Positions 16,454-25,711 of a stretch of DNA of 64,000 bases are shown here, one piece after another. Origin of the DNA: Amylibacter sp. IMCC11727 (GTDB lineage: Bacteria; Pseudomonadota; Alphaproteobacteria; Rhodobacterales; Rhodobacteraceae); the NCBI RefSeq assembly GCF_029854195.1, contig NZ_CP122960.1, positions 2,858,001-2,922,000 on the forward strand, in the 5' to 3' direction. How positions within the stretch are numbered: the first letter of the stretch is position 1; each line of letters opens with the position of its first letter. The notes beneath the pieces were generated by a model. That model did not search any database, was not told the DNA's origin, and worked only from the letters and a program-made list of their open reading frames with translations. A program made the translations under genes and the position numbers.

Positions 16454-17293
16454 CTAATTTTTCACAAAAAATGAATTTTGTGTTCGACCCAATTGTTCGC
16501 TTAAGGATTTATCAGAAACACGCTTGCCTTTGAACACGCCTTTGTCGCGCTGCAACTGGTTCATCAACTCTTCTAGTGGGCTCCCCAATGATGTGCCAAG
16601 CGCCACATCACGGTCTTTCCACGTGGCTTTGGCCGAAATCACAGAAGCAATCTTTGGTTCGCCGTTTTCAATCACAAAGATCGGCGCGCCCGACGCCCCA
16701 AAAGACGCGCTACACGACAGCACAAATACCGCCATGCTCTTGCCCAAAATCTCGCAAGGTTCTTCAATCGACGGCATTTCAGAGCGATCTTGCGCGTAAG
16801 ATACCACCTGAACCTGTGCGCCGATCACGGGACGCGCGGAACGACCGAATGGCGCAACTGCGGCGTTGCGGATGGAATGATCAAGCTCAACCAGAGCAAT
16901 GTCATTGCCCACATTTTCAAATTCTGCAGTGCCGTTGTGAACGTATCCCCCATGCACAACAATTCGCCGCGCTTTGCGGTGGGCAGATGCCCGACCTTGG
17001 CGCCACCCTGCGGCAAAGGACACATCGCTCGGGTCCAACCGCTCTTCGTTATTTGGGTCAAATACGCAATGGGCCGCTGTCAGAACGAGGTTCGGCGCAA
17101 TCAACGCCCCCGTGCAAAACCCGTCATTGGGCAGGTTCACACGCCCAACCGCTTGCCAGGCTTTGGCTTCATCCGCGCTCATCAACTTGCGCGTGGGGTC
17201 TTCGCCTTGTGCTTTTACGAATGTTTGCGCTGATGCACTGCTTGCGCACAGTGCCAAAACCATCATCAAAACCCGTGTAAACATATCTGTCAT
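16454..17293 (-). CDS. Secreted trypsin-like serine protease
   Basis: This 279-residue S1-type protease has a signal peptide (VLMMVLALCASSASAQ). The catalytic triad is visible: His in TAAHC near residue 74, Asp in NDIALVEL near 130 and Ser in FGASGAPIF near 202. The site GASGAP differs from the common GDSGGP, as in the V8/glutamyl-endopeptidase-like bacterial branch. It is likely periplasmic or exported. The gene ends next to the heat-shock promoter region and has no obvious operon partner. Confidence 0.85.
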   Translation of the reverse strand: MTDMFTRVLMMVLALCASSASAQTFVKAQGEDPTRKLMSADEAKAWQAVGRVNLPNDGFCTGALIAPNLVLTAAHCVFDPNNEERLDPSDVSFAAGWRQGRASAHRKARRIVVHGGYVHNGTAEFENVGNDIALVELDHSIRNAAVAPFGRSARPVIGAQVQVVSYAQDRSEMPSIEEPCEILGKSMAVFVLSCSASFGASGAPIFVIENGEPKIASVISAKATWKDRDVALGTSLGSPLEELMNQLQRDKGVFKGKRVSDKSLSEQLGRTQNSFFVKN

Positions 17294-17412
17294 CCATTGC
17301 TCGTTGGATGCAGATTGCCCACAAACTGGGCCTAAAGAAGGGCGAGAAAATCCAATTACTGGGGCAAGGTTGCGGCAGCCCGCACAGTTACGCCACTTTT
17401 CTGACGCAACTG

Positions 17413-17898
17413 TTAGTTGGTTAACGCGTAGCGTTTAATCATCCGATCAACAGGCGTTCCATCCTTCAACGGCACGTCTTTCACCACGTCAAAGGGTGCA
17501 AAGCCGATGGCCGCATAATACCCCATGCCAGGCACATTATCTGCACGAATGCGGGCGTTGATTTGCGAAAATCCCGCCTCTATCGCCGCCGCCTTCGTGC
17601 GTTCAAACAAAGCACGCCCGACACCTTTAACTTTGTTGCTGGCCCGCGCGAATGTGGCGATATCGCCGATATCCTGTGACACACCATCCAAATGGTTTAA
17701 CTTTTGAAAGCCCAAAATCGCGCCATCTTGTTCTGCCACAAACAGGCTGACAATTCCTTCCCCTTCAAAGTAATGCGCATGAAATGCGGCCAAGGACAGC
17801 ACTTCCTCCGCCGCCGTCGTACCACCAATCTCGATAATCTCATTTAACAGCGCGCACATTTGCGCTGCATCCGCAGGGGTCGCTTCACGTACATTCAT
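17413..17898 (-). CDS. GNAT-family N-acetyltransferase
   Basis: This 161-residue acetyltransferase has N-terminal NVREATPADAAQMCALLNEII, the central VAEQDGAILGFQKL strand and the acetyl-CoA loop near residue 100 (NKVKGVGRALFERTKAAA, a close R/Q-x-x-G-x-G/A variant). It ends with GYYAAIGFAPFDVVKDVPLKDG. The pattern resembles L-amino-acid or phosphinothricin acetyltransferase relatives, but the substrate is not predictable. The ATG at 17898 lies two bases past the glcF stop, so the gene may be the last of the glcDEF transcript. Confidence 0.85.
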   Translation of the reverse strand: MNVREATPADAAQMCALLNEIIEIGGTTAAEEVLSLAAFHAHYFEGEGIVSLFVAEQDGAILGFQKLNHLDGVSQDIGDIATFARASNKVKGVGRALFERTKAAAIEAGFSQINARIRADNVPGMGYYAAIGFAPFDVVKDVPLKDGTPVDRMIKRYALTN

Positions 17899-17899
17899 C

Positions 17900-19189
17900 T
17901 TAGCGTCTTTCCATCGCAGCGGGTTTTGGTCCGCCCGTTGCCCAATCCAGCAATTCGACGGTATGCACAATCGGCACATCTGTCCCGCTGCCAATCTGCA
18001 TCATACACCCGATATTACCAGCCGAAATTACATCGGGCTGCTTGGCCTCTAGCGTTTGAACTTTGCGCGCTTTCAACTGCCCCGAAATCTCGGGCTGCAT
18101 CAGGTTGTACGTCCCTGCCGAGCCACAGCACAAATGGCTATCCGCAGGCTCCACCACCTCAAACCCTGCCCGTTTCAGCAGGGTCTTTGGAAACGTCTTA
18201 ATCTGTTGCCCATGCTGCAAGCTACACGCCGCATGATAGGCCACCCGCAGCCGTTGATCCGCTCCTTTAGGCATATCCAGCTTCATCAACACCTCAGACA
18301 CATCCATCGCAATCGCGGCCACCCGTGCCGCATCTTCGGCCAATGGCCCATTGCGGAACATATGGCCATAATCCTTCACCGTGGTTCCACAGCCAGACGT
18401 ATTGATCACCACCGCATCCAGTCCTTCGCCATCCAACTCCCGACACCACGCGGCAATGTTTTTACCCGCCGCCCCATGGCTCTCGGCGGTTTTGCCCATG
18501 TGATGGGTCAGCGCCCCACAGCACCCCTGCCCGTCCGCAATCACCACATCACAGCCCAGACGGCGCAACAGCCGAATGGTGGCATCATTGATATCCGTGT
18601 TCAGCGCCCGCTGCGCACAGCCCGTCATCAGCGCCACACGCAACTTGCGTTCGCCAATGGCAGGAAAAACCCGCGCATCATCATTGCGACTAACTGCAGG
18701 AATGGTCTTTGGTGCCATCTCCAGCATCGCTTTAAGACGCGGATCAGGCATAAACCGCGCAAACGGCCGCCCGATCTTTGCGCCCAGCAATGCCACACGG
18801 AACCGTTTCGGATAGGGCAGGATCTTCGCCAGCACTCCCCGCAACACCCGCTCCATCACAGGCCGTTTATAGGTCTGTTCGATATACTCGCGCGCATGAT
18901 CCACCAAATGCATATAATGCACTCCTGACGGACAGGTGGTCATACAGGCCAGACACGACAAACACCGATCCACATGTTTAACGGTTTTTTCATCCGCAGG
19001 ACGCCCCGTTTCCAGCATGTCCTTAATCATGTAAATCCGCCCGCGCGGGCTATCCAACTCATCGCCCAGCACCTGATAGGTCGGGCAGGTCGCCGTGCAA
19101 AATCCGCAATGCACGCAGGATCGCAGAATGTCATTTGACCGCTTGATCGCAGGATCATTCAGTTGCTCTGGCGAAAACTCTGTTCTCAT
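17900..19189 (-). CDS. glcF: Glycolate oxidase iron-sulfur subunit
   Basis: This 429-residue subunit passes electrons from the flavin subunits of glycolate oxidase to the quinone pool. Two 4Fe-4S motifs are present near the N-terminus (CVHCGFCTATCP and CLSCLACMTTCP). Two CCG-type domains follow (GCCGALTHH and CCGSAGTYN), as in GlcF and heterodisulfide-reductase-like proteins. The ATG at 19189 follows the stop of the small membrane gene by one base. The frame extends upstream to 19237, but that part overlaps the membrane gene and lacks homology. Confidence 0.95.
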   Translation of the reverse strand: MRTEFSPEQLNDPAIKRSNDILRSCVHCGFCTATCPTYQVLGDELDSPRGRIYMIKDMLETGRPADEKTVKHVDRCLSCLACMTTCPSGVHYMHLVDHAREYIEQTYKRPVMERVLRGVLAKILPYPKRFRVALLGAKIGRPFARFMPDPRLKAMLEMAPKTIPAVSRNDDARVFPAIGERKLRVALMTGCAQRALNTDINDATIRLLRRLGCDVVIADGQGCCGALTHHMGKTAESHGAAGKNIAAWCRELDGEGLDAVVINTSGCGTTVKDYGHMFRNGPLAEDAARVAAIAMDVSEVLMKLDMPKGADQRLRVAYHAACSLQHGQQIKTFPKTLLKRAGFEVVEPADSHLCCGSAGTYNLMQPEISGQLKARKVQTLEAKQPDVISAGNIGCMMQIGSGTDVPIVHTVELLDWATGGPKPAAMERR

Positions 19190-19190
19190 A

Positions 19191-19532
19191 TCAAAACCCG
19201 CTGAACACGACGGCAGGCAACACCGCTGTCGCAACACCGCTCACCAGCAAGGCCCCGACATACGGCCAACCGCCCAAATCCTTCCACCACCGCAACGCTT
19301 GCGCTGGGATCACAGCAACAGCCGCAAACATAGACATCAACGCGCTTGCCCGTCCGATACCATTAAACCAATCGTCAGGCCCCGATGACGGCGGCACGGG
19401 CCACAAAGCCCAAACACCCAGAACAACGGCGGTCATCGCCAAGGCCATCAGAAACGGCCTGCCCTTGGGCATGGTCGCTAAAATCAACCAAACCAATATC
19501 ATTGGCGCAAACAAAATAACTACAACTGCCAT
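19191..19532 (-). CDS. Small membrane protein between glcE and glcF
   Basis: This 113-residue protein has four hydrophobic segments (residues about 3-20, 26-44, 62-80 and 90-110). Its ATG overlaps the glcE stop (TAATG) and its stop sits one base before the glcF start, so it is translated as part of the glc operon. No family is recognised. It could help place the complex at the membrane or be an unrelated passenger. Confidence 0.7.
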   Translation of the reverse strand: MAVVVILFAPMILVWLILATMPKGRPFLMALAMTAVVLGVWALWPVPPSSGPDDWFNGIGRASALMSMFAAVAVIPAQALRWWKDLGGWPYVGALLVSGVATAVLPAVVFSGF

Positions 19533-20620
19533 TATCCCATCAACCTCTCATTTAAAATTCCACGTGGATCAAACTGCGACCGCAACCCTTGGCTTATTGC
19601 TGCCAATGCCCCGATTTCTGGCTCAAACACTGGGCCCACGCCAGCTCCGCGCATTAACGTGGCATGTCCTGCAATCCCAGACAGCGCCCCGCGCACGTCT
19701 GTGGCCTCGGCAACCTCGGCCCAAACCAAGCCCCCGCCCCAATCATACAGCAGTGTTGCACCATCGAGCGCCGCCGCCACACGGGGCCCATCGGATGGTT
19801 TTACCGATATCCGCCACACATCCCCTTTGCCACCCGCAAACTTAACCGCATCCCGTACAGCCGCCCAATCCGCCGCCCTGTTTAATGACACATCCCCAAA
19901 CCGCGCCAAAACCTTCGACAACTCCGCCGCGCGATACGCCACGGAGTCTTCAAACCCTTCCAAACGCAGCATCGTCACGCCCGCATCTGGATCATGGGCC
20001 GCCCCTGAAACCTCAAAAGGTGAACCGAGCGCCTCTGACATGGCTTCAACCGCCCGTACATCATCCAACCCTCGCAGCTCAACTGTCACGGTTGCCTCAA
20101 TGCCAGGCAGCACTTTAAACGCCACCTCACTCAAAACCCCGAGCGTACCATGGCTCCCGCACATCAGCTTCACCAGATCATAGCCCGTGACGTTTTTCAT
20201 CACGCGCCCCCCGTTCTTGATGATATCGCCGCGTCCATCCACAAACCGCACGCCGATCAAACTGTCCCGACAGGCCCCTGCCTGAATGCGCCGTGGCCCT
20301 GATACATTCGCCGCGACCACACCACCAATGGTGCTTTCACCGTCCGTTCCCAACACGGCATTCGCCCGCATCGGTTCAAACGGCAACCGCTGGTTTTCTG
20401 CCTTCAGCGCGTCTTCAATCTGCTGCAACGGCGTCCCTGCCCCCGCCACAATCGTCAATGCTCCAGGGTCATACAGCGATATCCCCGACAGCCCAGCCGT
20501 CGACAAAACCTCGCCCGCACATCGCCCCACAGGCCGTGTACCGCCCCCCATGATGCGCAACGGTCCTTCTGCCTTGCGCACCAGTTCACTCAACGCTGCT
20601 TCGCTCTCAGCTGTCATCAT
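19532..20620 (-). CDS. glcE: Glycolate oxidase FAD-binding subunit
   Basis: This 362-residue subunit has an N-terminal FAD-binding (PCMH-type) domain: PLRIMGGGTRPVGR near residue 20, GTDGESTIGGVVAANVSGPRR near 90 and NVTGYDLVKLMCGSHGTLGVLSEV near 150. The C-terminal half is diverged, as is normal for GlcE compared with GlcD. The ATG pair at 20620 and 20617 is preceded by AAAGAAG. The gene overlaps its downstream neighbour by one base. A dispersed repeat lies between it and glcD. Confidence 0.93.
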   Translation of the reverse strand: MMTAESEAALSELVRKAEGPLRIMGGGTRPVGRCAGEVLSTAGLSGISLYDPGALTIVAGAGTPLQQIEDALKAENQRLPFEPMRANAVLGTDGESTIGGVVAANVSGPRRIQAGACRDSLIGVRFVDGRGDIIKNGGRVMKNVTGYDLVKLMCGSHGTLGVLSEVAFKVLPGIEATVTVELRGLDDVRAVEAMSEALGSPFEVSGAAHDPDAGVTMLRLEGFEDSVAYRAAELSKVLARFGDVSLNRAADWAAVRDAVKFAGGKGDVWRISVKPSDGPRVAAALDGATLLYDWGGGLVWAEVAEATDVRGALSGIAGHATLMRGAGVGPVFEPEIGALAAISQGLRSQFDPRGILNERLMG

Positions 20621-20630
20621 CTTCTTTGGT

Positions 20631-20683
20631 CCATAAATATTCTGGGGGCGCGCACTGCGCGGGGGCAAAGCCCCTGATTACTC
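20631..20683 (+). repeat. Dispersed intergenic repeat, copy 3, inside the glc operon
   Basis: TTCTTTGGTCC, AAATATTC, then GGGGGCGCGC with a GC-rich stem (GCGCGCACTGCGCG) and GGGGCAAAGCCCC. Its right end covers the stop codon of glcD. Confidence 0.5.
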
Positions 20684-22117
20684 CGCCGCAAGGCGCCGTG
20701 CTTCCGTTACACCCAAAGGAAACACCTTTGACGGGTTCAACAGCCACGCAGGATCAAACACATCCTTCACCCGCAACTGCGCCTCCATATCCACCGTGTC
20801 GAACTGTGAATACATCAGGTCGCGCTTTTCCACCCCAACGCCGTGTTCGCCCGTTAAACAGCCACCCACATCCACACACAGCTTCAGAATCTCCGCGCCC
20901 ATTGCCTCGCATTTCTGCAAATCGCCCTCTTTGTTGGCATCAAACAGGATCAACGGGTGCATATTGCCATCCCCGGCATGGAACACATTCCCCACGCCCA
21001 GCCCGTATTCTTCGGACAACTCTCCAATCCGTTTCAACACAAACGGCAATTCGGACACAGGGATCGTGCCATCCAAACACATATAGTCGTTGATCTGCCC
21101 CATGGCCCCAAACGCCGATTTGCGCCCCAACCAAATGGCAGCACTCTCTGCCTCGGACGTGCTTTCGCAAAACTCTACAGGAGAGTGCTTGGCCGCAATC
21201 TGACGGATCAGACCCAACTGCATATCAATCTCGGCCTCTGATCCTTCCACTTCAATGATCAGCACCGCCTCACATTCGGGATATCCCGCCTGCGCGTGCT
21301 TTTCGACCACTTCCAGAACCTTGCGATCCATGAACTCGATGGCCACGGGCAACACACCTGCCTTGATAATGTCGGACACACAGGCTCCCGCCACCTCATT
21401 GCTGTCAAACCCAACCAGCGCGGGCCGCGCGCCTTCGGGTTTGCGCAAAATGCGCAGCGTGGCTTCGGTCACGACGCCCAACTGCCCTTCGGACCCACAA
21501 ATCAGACCCAGCAAATCCAATCCACCCGCATCCAGATGCGCGCCACCAATTTCAACCACCGTGCCATCCATCATGACCATGGTCACACCAAGGAGGTTGT
21601 TCGTTGTCACGCCATATTTCAAACAGTGCGCCCCGCCTGAATTCATTGCGATGTTTCCCGCAATGGCACAGGCCAATTGGGATGAAGGATCAGGGGCATA
21701 AAAGAAATCTTCTTCTTCGACCGCTCCTGTCACGCTCAGGTTCGTGCGCCCAGATTGCACGCGAATAAACCGATCCGCGTAATTCGTCTCGATCACATCA
21801 TTCAACCGCGCCACGCCCAGGATCACACAATCCGCCGTTGGCAACGCCCCACCCGCCAGCGATGTGCCCGATCCGCGCGGCACAACGGGTACGCCCATGT
21901 CATGACAGACCTTCAAAATCGCTGACACCTCTGCCGTGTTGCTTGGCAACACCGCCGCCAATGGGGGGCATTTATACGCCGTTAACGCATCACATTCGTA
22001 CACCCGCGTTTCATGGGGCTCGTGAATGACCGCATCCATGGGCAAAACCGCCTGCAAGCACGCAACAATTTCGGATTTGCGCGATAGAATCTGCGCATTT
22101 GGGGCAGGCATTTGCAT
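20678..22117 (-). CDS. glcD: Glycolate oxidase subunit, FAD-linked
   Basis: This 479-residue FAD-linked oxidase of the GlcD/D-lactate dehydrogenase family oxidises glycolate to glyoxylate together with GlcE and GlcF. The PCMH domain shows VVPRGSGTSLAGGA near residue 79, DPSSQLACAIAGNIAMNSGG near 144 and GVVTEATLRILRKP. The C-terminal cap has the metal/substrate pattern VGNVFHAGDGNMHPLI near 377-392 and GGCLTGEHGVGVEKRD near 418. It is the first gene of the glc operon, divergent from the DUF599 gene. Confidence 0.95.
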   Translation of the reverse strand: MQMPAPNAQILSRKSEIVACLQAVLPMDAVIHEPHETRVYECDALTAYKCPPLAAVLPSNTAEVSAILKVCHDMGVPVVPRGSGTSLAGGALPTADCVILGVARLNDVIETNYADRFIRVQSGRTNLSVTGAVEEEDFFYAPDPSSQLACAIAGNIAMNSGGAHCLKYGVTTNNLLGVTMVMMDGTVVEIGGAHLDAGGLDLLGLICGSEGQLGVVTEATLRILRKPEGARPALVGFDSNEVAGACVSDIIKAGVLPVAIEFMDRKVLEVVEKHAQAGYPECEAVLIIEVEGSEAEIDMQLGLIRQIAAKHSPVEFCESTSEAESAAIWLGRKSAFGAMGQINDYMCLDGTIPVSELPFVLKRIGELSEEYGLGVGNVFHAGDGNMHPLILFDANKEGDLQKCEAMGAEILKLCVDVGGCLTGEHGVGVEKRDLMYSQFDTVDMEAQLRVKDVFDPAWLLNPSKVFPLGVTEARRLAAE

Positions 22118-22140
22118 GGTATGTTTCCACTTTTCAGTAT

Positions 22141-22161
22141 TTGGTCAAATAATATTACCAA
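22141..22161. promoter_or_regulatory. Inverted repeat upstream of glcD
   Basis: TTGGT and ACCAA are separated by 11 AT-rich bases, 24 bp before the glcD ATG and 63 bp before the divergent gene. It may be an operator. The spacing does not match the compact GntR/FadR form, and no regulator gene lies nearby. Confidence 0.3.
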
Positions 22162-22223
22162 TTTGGGGAAATACAATCATTATATGCCCTGACTCCCCGC
22201 ACGCCCTGCGTTAAACCAATCTC

Positions 22224-22922
22224 ATGACCGATCTTTTACCCGAAGCGCTCACGCATTTTGCATTGTTGGACGCACTTGCTGTCTTTGCACTGATCCTCGC
22301 ATGGCTTGGCAGCACCGCATTTATTGAACGCAAAAACACGACCAATCCATCCACACATATGCTGATGGAACAGTATCGCGAACGGTGGATGACCCAGATG
22401 GTCACACGCCAACCTCGCATCTTTGACAGCTCCGTCCTCGCCATCATGCGCCAAGGCTCCACGTTTTTCGCCTCCTCTTGCATGATCGCAATTGGTGGCT
22501 GTGTGGCGCTGCTTGGCGGCGCGGACCAGCTCACCATGTTTGCCAGCGATCTTGCCAGCACCCCTGTCGCGCCCAAAGCAGTGTGGGAAGTTAAAATCCT
22601 CTTACTCATGGCCTTGCTCGCCAATGGGTTTTTGAAATTTGTTTGGTCTGTGCGCCTGTTTGGCTATTGCGCCATTGTCATGGCCTCTACACCCAATGAT
22701 CCAACGGATGACGCGGCCTATCCCACCGCCGCAAAATCCGCAGAAATCGCAAATCACGCCGCGCGGTCTTTCAATCGCGGCAAGCGCTCGGTCTATTTCA
22801 CGATTGCGGCGCTGACATGGTTGATCGGGGCAATCCCACTGATTATCGCAACACTTGTGACGCTGACGTTGATCTATCGGCGCGAATTCAATTCCCGCAC
22901 TCGGTTAGCATTGGCGAACTAA
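22224..22922 (+). CDS. DUF599-family membrane protein
   Basis: This 232-residue protein has four hydrophobic helices. The DUF599 features are visible: LAWLGSTAFIERKN near residue 30, the RERWMTQMVTRQPRIFDSSVLAIMRQGSTFFASS segment across residues 50-85, and KFVWSVRLFGYCAIVM near 138. The function of this family is unknown. It is divergent from glcD and has no co-directional partner. The start at 22224 places the first helix at the N-terminus as in relatives. Confidence 0.85.
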   Translation: MTDLLPEALTHFALLDALAVFALILAWLGSTAFIERKNTTNPSTHMLMEQYRERWMTQMVTRQPRIFDSSVLAIMRQGSTFFASSCMIAIGGCVALLGGADQLTMFASDLASTPVAPKAVWEVKILLLMALLANGFLKFVWSVRLFGYCAIVMASTPNDPTDDAAYPTAAKSAEIANHAARSFNRGKRSVYFTIAALTWLIGAIPLIIATLVTLTLIYRREFNSRTRLALAN

Positions 22923-22923
22923 A

Positions 22924-22966
22924 GCGTTTCGTAAAAAACCTGAGCCATCGGCCTTTCGCGAAACGC
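22924..22966. other. Long-loop inverted repeat after the DUF599 gene
   Basis: GCGTTTCG (22924-22931) and CGAAACGC (22959-22966) are perfect 8-bp partners 27 bases apart, followed by ATTTC. It may be a weak terminator or a protein site. Confidence 0.3.
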
Positions 22967-23041
22967 ATTTCATCTCAGTTACTTACAGGTCTCTCAACCA
23001 TCACCAAGTGATTCAGAGTTAACGCGAAAGGCTATATGGCC

Positions 23042-23458
23042 TTAGTACCCGGGGCAGATGGTCGATCCACCTTGGAACACGCCATGCCCCTTTTTACAGC
23101 CGTAAAGGCCTTCTTTTTCTGGGGCTTTTTGCACCACGGCCACGGGTGTTGAAACAGCACCCGTTTGCCCGCCCAGCAGCTTGGCCCGCGCACATTGGTT
23201 TACCGCACGCGCCTGCGCTACCGTGACATCGTCGCCATTCAACGTGGAGGCAATCACACGTCCGTTGCTCATCTCCAGCACCTCAACCGCAGCGCCGTGA
23301 ACCAACCCCTGCTCTGCCTGACAGGCTGCATGGGCCTGAATTTGCGTCTGTTCTGGTATCAACGCGATCTTGTCTGCACTGGGCGTTTCAGTACACGCCG
23401 TGACCAAAAGGGAAATGAAAACAGGGGCAGAAAGTCCAAAAGAAAAGCGTAGGGTCAT
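23042..23458 (-). CDS. Small lipoprotein, unknown function
   Basis: This 138-residue protein starts with a lipoprotein signal (hydrophobic stretch ending LVTAC, lipobox cysteine near residue 22). The mature part has paired cysteines (ACQAEQ, NQCARA, YGCKKG, STICPGY) that could form disulfides in the periplasm. The ATG at 23458 is chosen because the signal peptide follows it directly; the frame extends to 23527 without a signal. No family is recognised. It lies alone between converging genes. Confidence 0.65.
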   Translation of the reverse strand: MTLRFSFGLSAPVFISLLVTACTETPSADKIALIPEQTQIQAHAACQAEQGLVHGAAVEVLEMSNGRVIASTLNGDDVTVAQARAVNQCARAKLLGGQTGAVSTPVAVVQKAPEKEGLYGCKKGHGVFQGGSTICPGY

Positions 23459-23573
23459 GTGATCTGATTCGAAGCAATTGGTGGCAGGTTTCCCCATATC
23501 TAGTAACACACCACCCATTTGGATCAAGCAATAGTCACTACTCTAGGTATAGGATCACAGGCCGAGAGACCGT

Positions 23574-25655
23574 TTACCGCCCCTCATACCGCCACGCGGC
23601 CACCATCAATCCAGCCACCAACAGCAACAAAGCCCAGCCTGGCAGGATAGGGGTTTGTCGAATATCTGTGGCCAAATACGCATTGCGCGGCGTCACACCC
23701 AACCACCCGCGGCCTGCAGCAGACCATCCCGCACGCACAGATCGCAATCGCGGCGCGGCGTAATCTTGCAAACGCAGAACTCCTCCGCCTGTCGCGGTCA
23801 GGATCGGTTGCAGAATGTCCGCGCTCGCCATTGTGCGTTCAAACTCGCGCGGCGCTGTTGGCCCAACAGCCACCACTGCATCGAGCTCTCCATCGCTCAA
23901 CCGATACAGCCCGTTTTCCTCGCCTTCAAACTCTGCCGTCCACTGGCCAGGTGCTGTTTCCGTTGTATCGAGCGTAATCACCGATCCATCAGGGCCCGTC
24001 ACGGAAATCGCGCCACGCTCTTCTGTCAGGGATCGCCGCGTTACCGTCACCGTGTTCCCGTTCACCACGGCTGAAATGCGTTCTTCTTCCAGCTCGGGTT
24101 CTTTCATTGTCCAATGGGCCAGACGGCGCAGCAGTTCCAATTGTGGCCCGCCCCCTTCAAACCCGCGCGACCACAGCCACGCATGATCTGATGTCAGCAT
24201 GGCAATGCGCCCTTCGCCAACGCGATCCAGAACCAGCAATGGCCGATCATCAGCCCCTGTCATCACCACATGGCCTTTGCTGGCCTCTGTATCAATCAAA
24301 CGGAACCAACGGCCCCATCCGGGTGTTCCGTCCTCGCCTTTTGGCAAGGGCGCAAATTCATCCAGCGCGGCCGTCACAGGATGTCGCTCCCCCAATTCCG
24401 AAATCATCGGGGTGAACCCCCGTTCGATCAACCGCGCCGTCGGCTTGGCAGGTAAAACAGTTGTCAACGGCGTGCGCGCAATGCTGTCAGGCCCGCCAAA
24501 CGCAGGGCCAGAGGCCACCAAAACAGCCCCCCCACGGCGCACATAATCCGCCACATTCGCCATATACCGATTGGGCAGAATACCGCGGCGGCGATACCGA
24601 TCAAAAATGATCAGATCGAACTCATCAATCTTTTCTAGGAACAGCTCGCGCGTTGGAAAGGCAATCAACGACAATTCGCGCACAGGCACGCCGTCCTGTT
24701 TGTCAGGGCTGCGCAGAATGGTGAAATGCACCAAATCCACCGCCGTGTCCGACTTTAGCAAATTGCGCCACGTGCGCTCCCCAGCGTGGGGCTCACCCGA
24801 CACCAACAACACGCGCAACCGATCCCGCACACCGTTGATCGACAGCACCGCTCCATTGTTGCGATCCGTTAATTCACCCTCTTCAGGCACCACTTGAAAC
24901 TGCAACACATTCAAACCGCCATGGGGCAGTGTCAGGGGCAGTTCAAACTGCCGCCCAACCTCAACCACAAACTCGCGCGGCGTTTCCCCATCAACGGATA
25001 TGCGCAACTTTGCTGACCCTGCCACCGCCGCAGGGACAGCGCCTTGGTCTTCAACACGCAAAAACAGCGTCACAGGCTCGCCCACAATGGCAAAAGCAGG
25101 GGCGTTATCGATCACCAAGCGACGATCCCAATCGTCCGCTTCCCCAGTCAGAACAACATGTACCGGTGCGGGAAACACAGCCAGCATATCAGCATCATGC
25201 ACTTGCCCATCTGTCACCAAAATGGCGCCTGCGATGCGGCTCTCGGCCACTTCGCTGGCTGCTTTGGCCAATGCGGTCACAACCATAGACCCATCGTCAA
25301 CGGCACTTGGGTCATTCTCGACCTCAATCACCCGCGTTTCGAAATTCTCTAAGTCGCCAATCTCGGATTGCAACGCAGCTACGCCTGCATCGATCTGTTC
25401 AGGGCGCACATCCACCGATTGGCTCTCGGTTTTGTCCACCACCACAAACACAATGTTCGATAGGTTTTCGCGCTCTTCCTGACGAAACACAGGCTGTGCC
25501 AAGGCCAACAGAACCACCGCCAAACCTGCCAGTCGCAACCACCAACCGGGCAGACGCCGCCAAATGGCCAGCAGTGTGAACACAACGGCCACGGCAATAC
25601 AGGCCAACAACACGGGTTGCGGAATAAGCGGGGTAAAGGCGATCTCAAATTCCAT
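23574..25655 (-). CDS. Large membrane protein of the MoxR operon (GATase-1-like/vWA-like)
   Basis: This is a 693-residue protein. Two membrane helices lie at the N-terminus (residues about 12-55) and one at the C-terminus (ILPGWALLLLVAGLMVAAW). Between them lie a vWA-like segment (FVVVDKTESQSVDV near 68) and a class-I glutamine-amidotransferase-like segment (DLIIFDRYRRRGILPNRYMANVADYVRRGGAVLVASGPAFGG near 355-395). No catalytic triad is evident. Relatives occur next to MoxR/DUF58/DUF4159 genes in many alphaproteobacteria. It is the last gene of that operon, 56 bp after the DUF4159 gene. Confidence 0.75.
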   Translation of the reverse strand: MEFEIAFTPLIPQPVLLACIAVAVVFTLLAIWRRLPGWWLRLAGLAVVLLALAQPVFRQEERENLSNIVFVVVDKTESQSVDVRPEQIDAGVAALQSEIGDLENFETRVIEVENDPSAVDDGSMVVTALAKAASEVAESRIAGAILVTDGQVHDADMLAVFPAPVHVVLTGEADDWDRRLVIDNAPAFAIVGEPVTLFLRVEDQGAVPAAVAGSAKLRISVDGETPREFVVEVGRQFELPLTLPHGGLNVLQFQVVPEEGELTDRNNGAVLSINGVRDRLRVLLVSGEPHAGERTWRNLLKSDTAVDLVHFTILRSPDKQDGVPVRELSLIAFPTRELFLEKIDEFDLIIFDRYRRRGILPNRYMANVADYVRRGGAVLVASGPAFGGPDSIARTPLTTVLPAKPTARLIERGFTPMISELGERHPVTAALDEFAPLPKGEDGTPGWGRWFRLIDTEASKGHVVMTGADDRPLLVLDRVGEGRIAMLTSDHAWLWSRGFEGGGPQLELLRRLAHWTMKEPELEEERISAVVNGNTVTVTRRSLTEERGAISVTGPDGSVITLDTTETAPGQWTAEFEGEENGLYRLSDGELDAVVAVGPTAPREFERTMASADILQPILTATGGGVLRLQDYAAPRLRSVRAGWSAAGRGWLGVTPRNAYLATDIRQTPILPGWALLLLVAGLMVAAWRYEGR

Positions 25656-25711
25656 TTGAACACCCCAGTCCCATCAGCACGCAGAACTTTGATTGTGCAA
25701 AACCCATCATG

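Noticed and set aside
22924..22966. A dif/XerCD-type site
   Set aside because: The 8-bp partners are 27 bases apart, not around a 6-8 bp centre, and the arms do not match the dif consensus.
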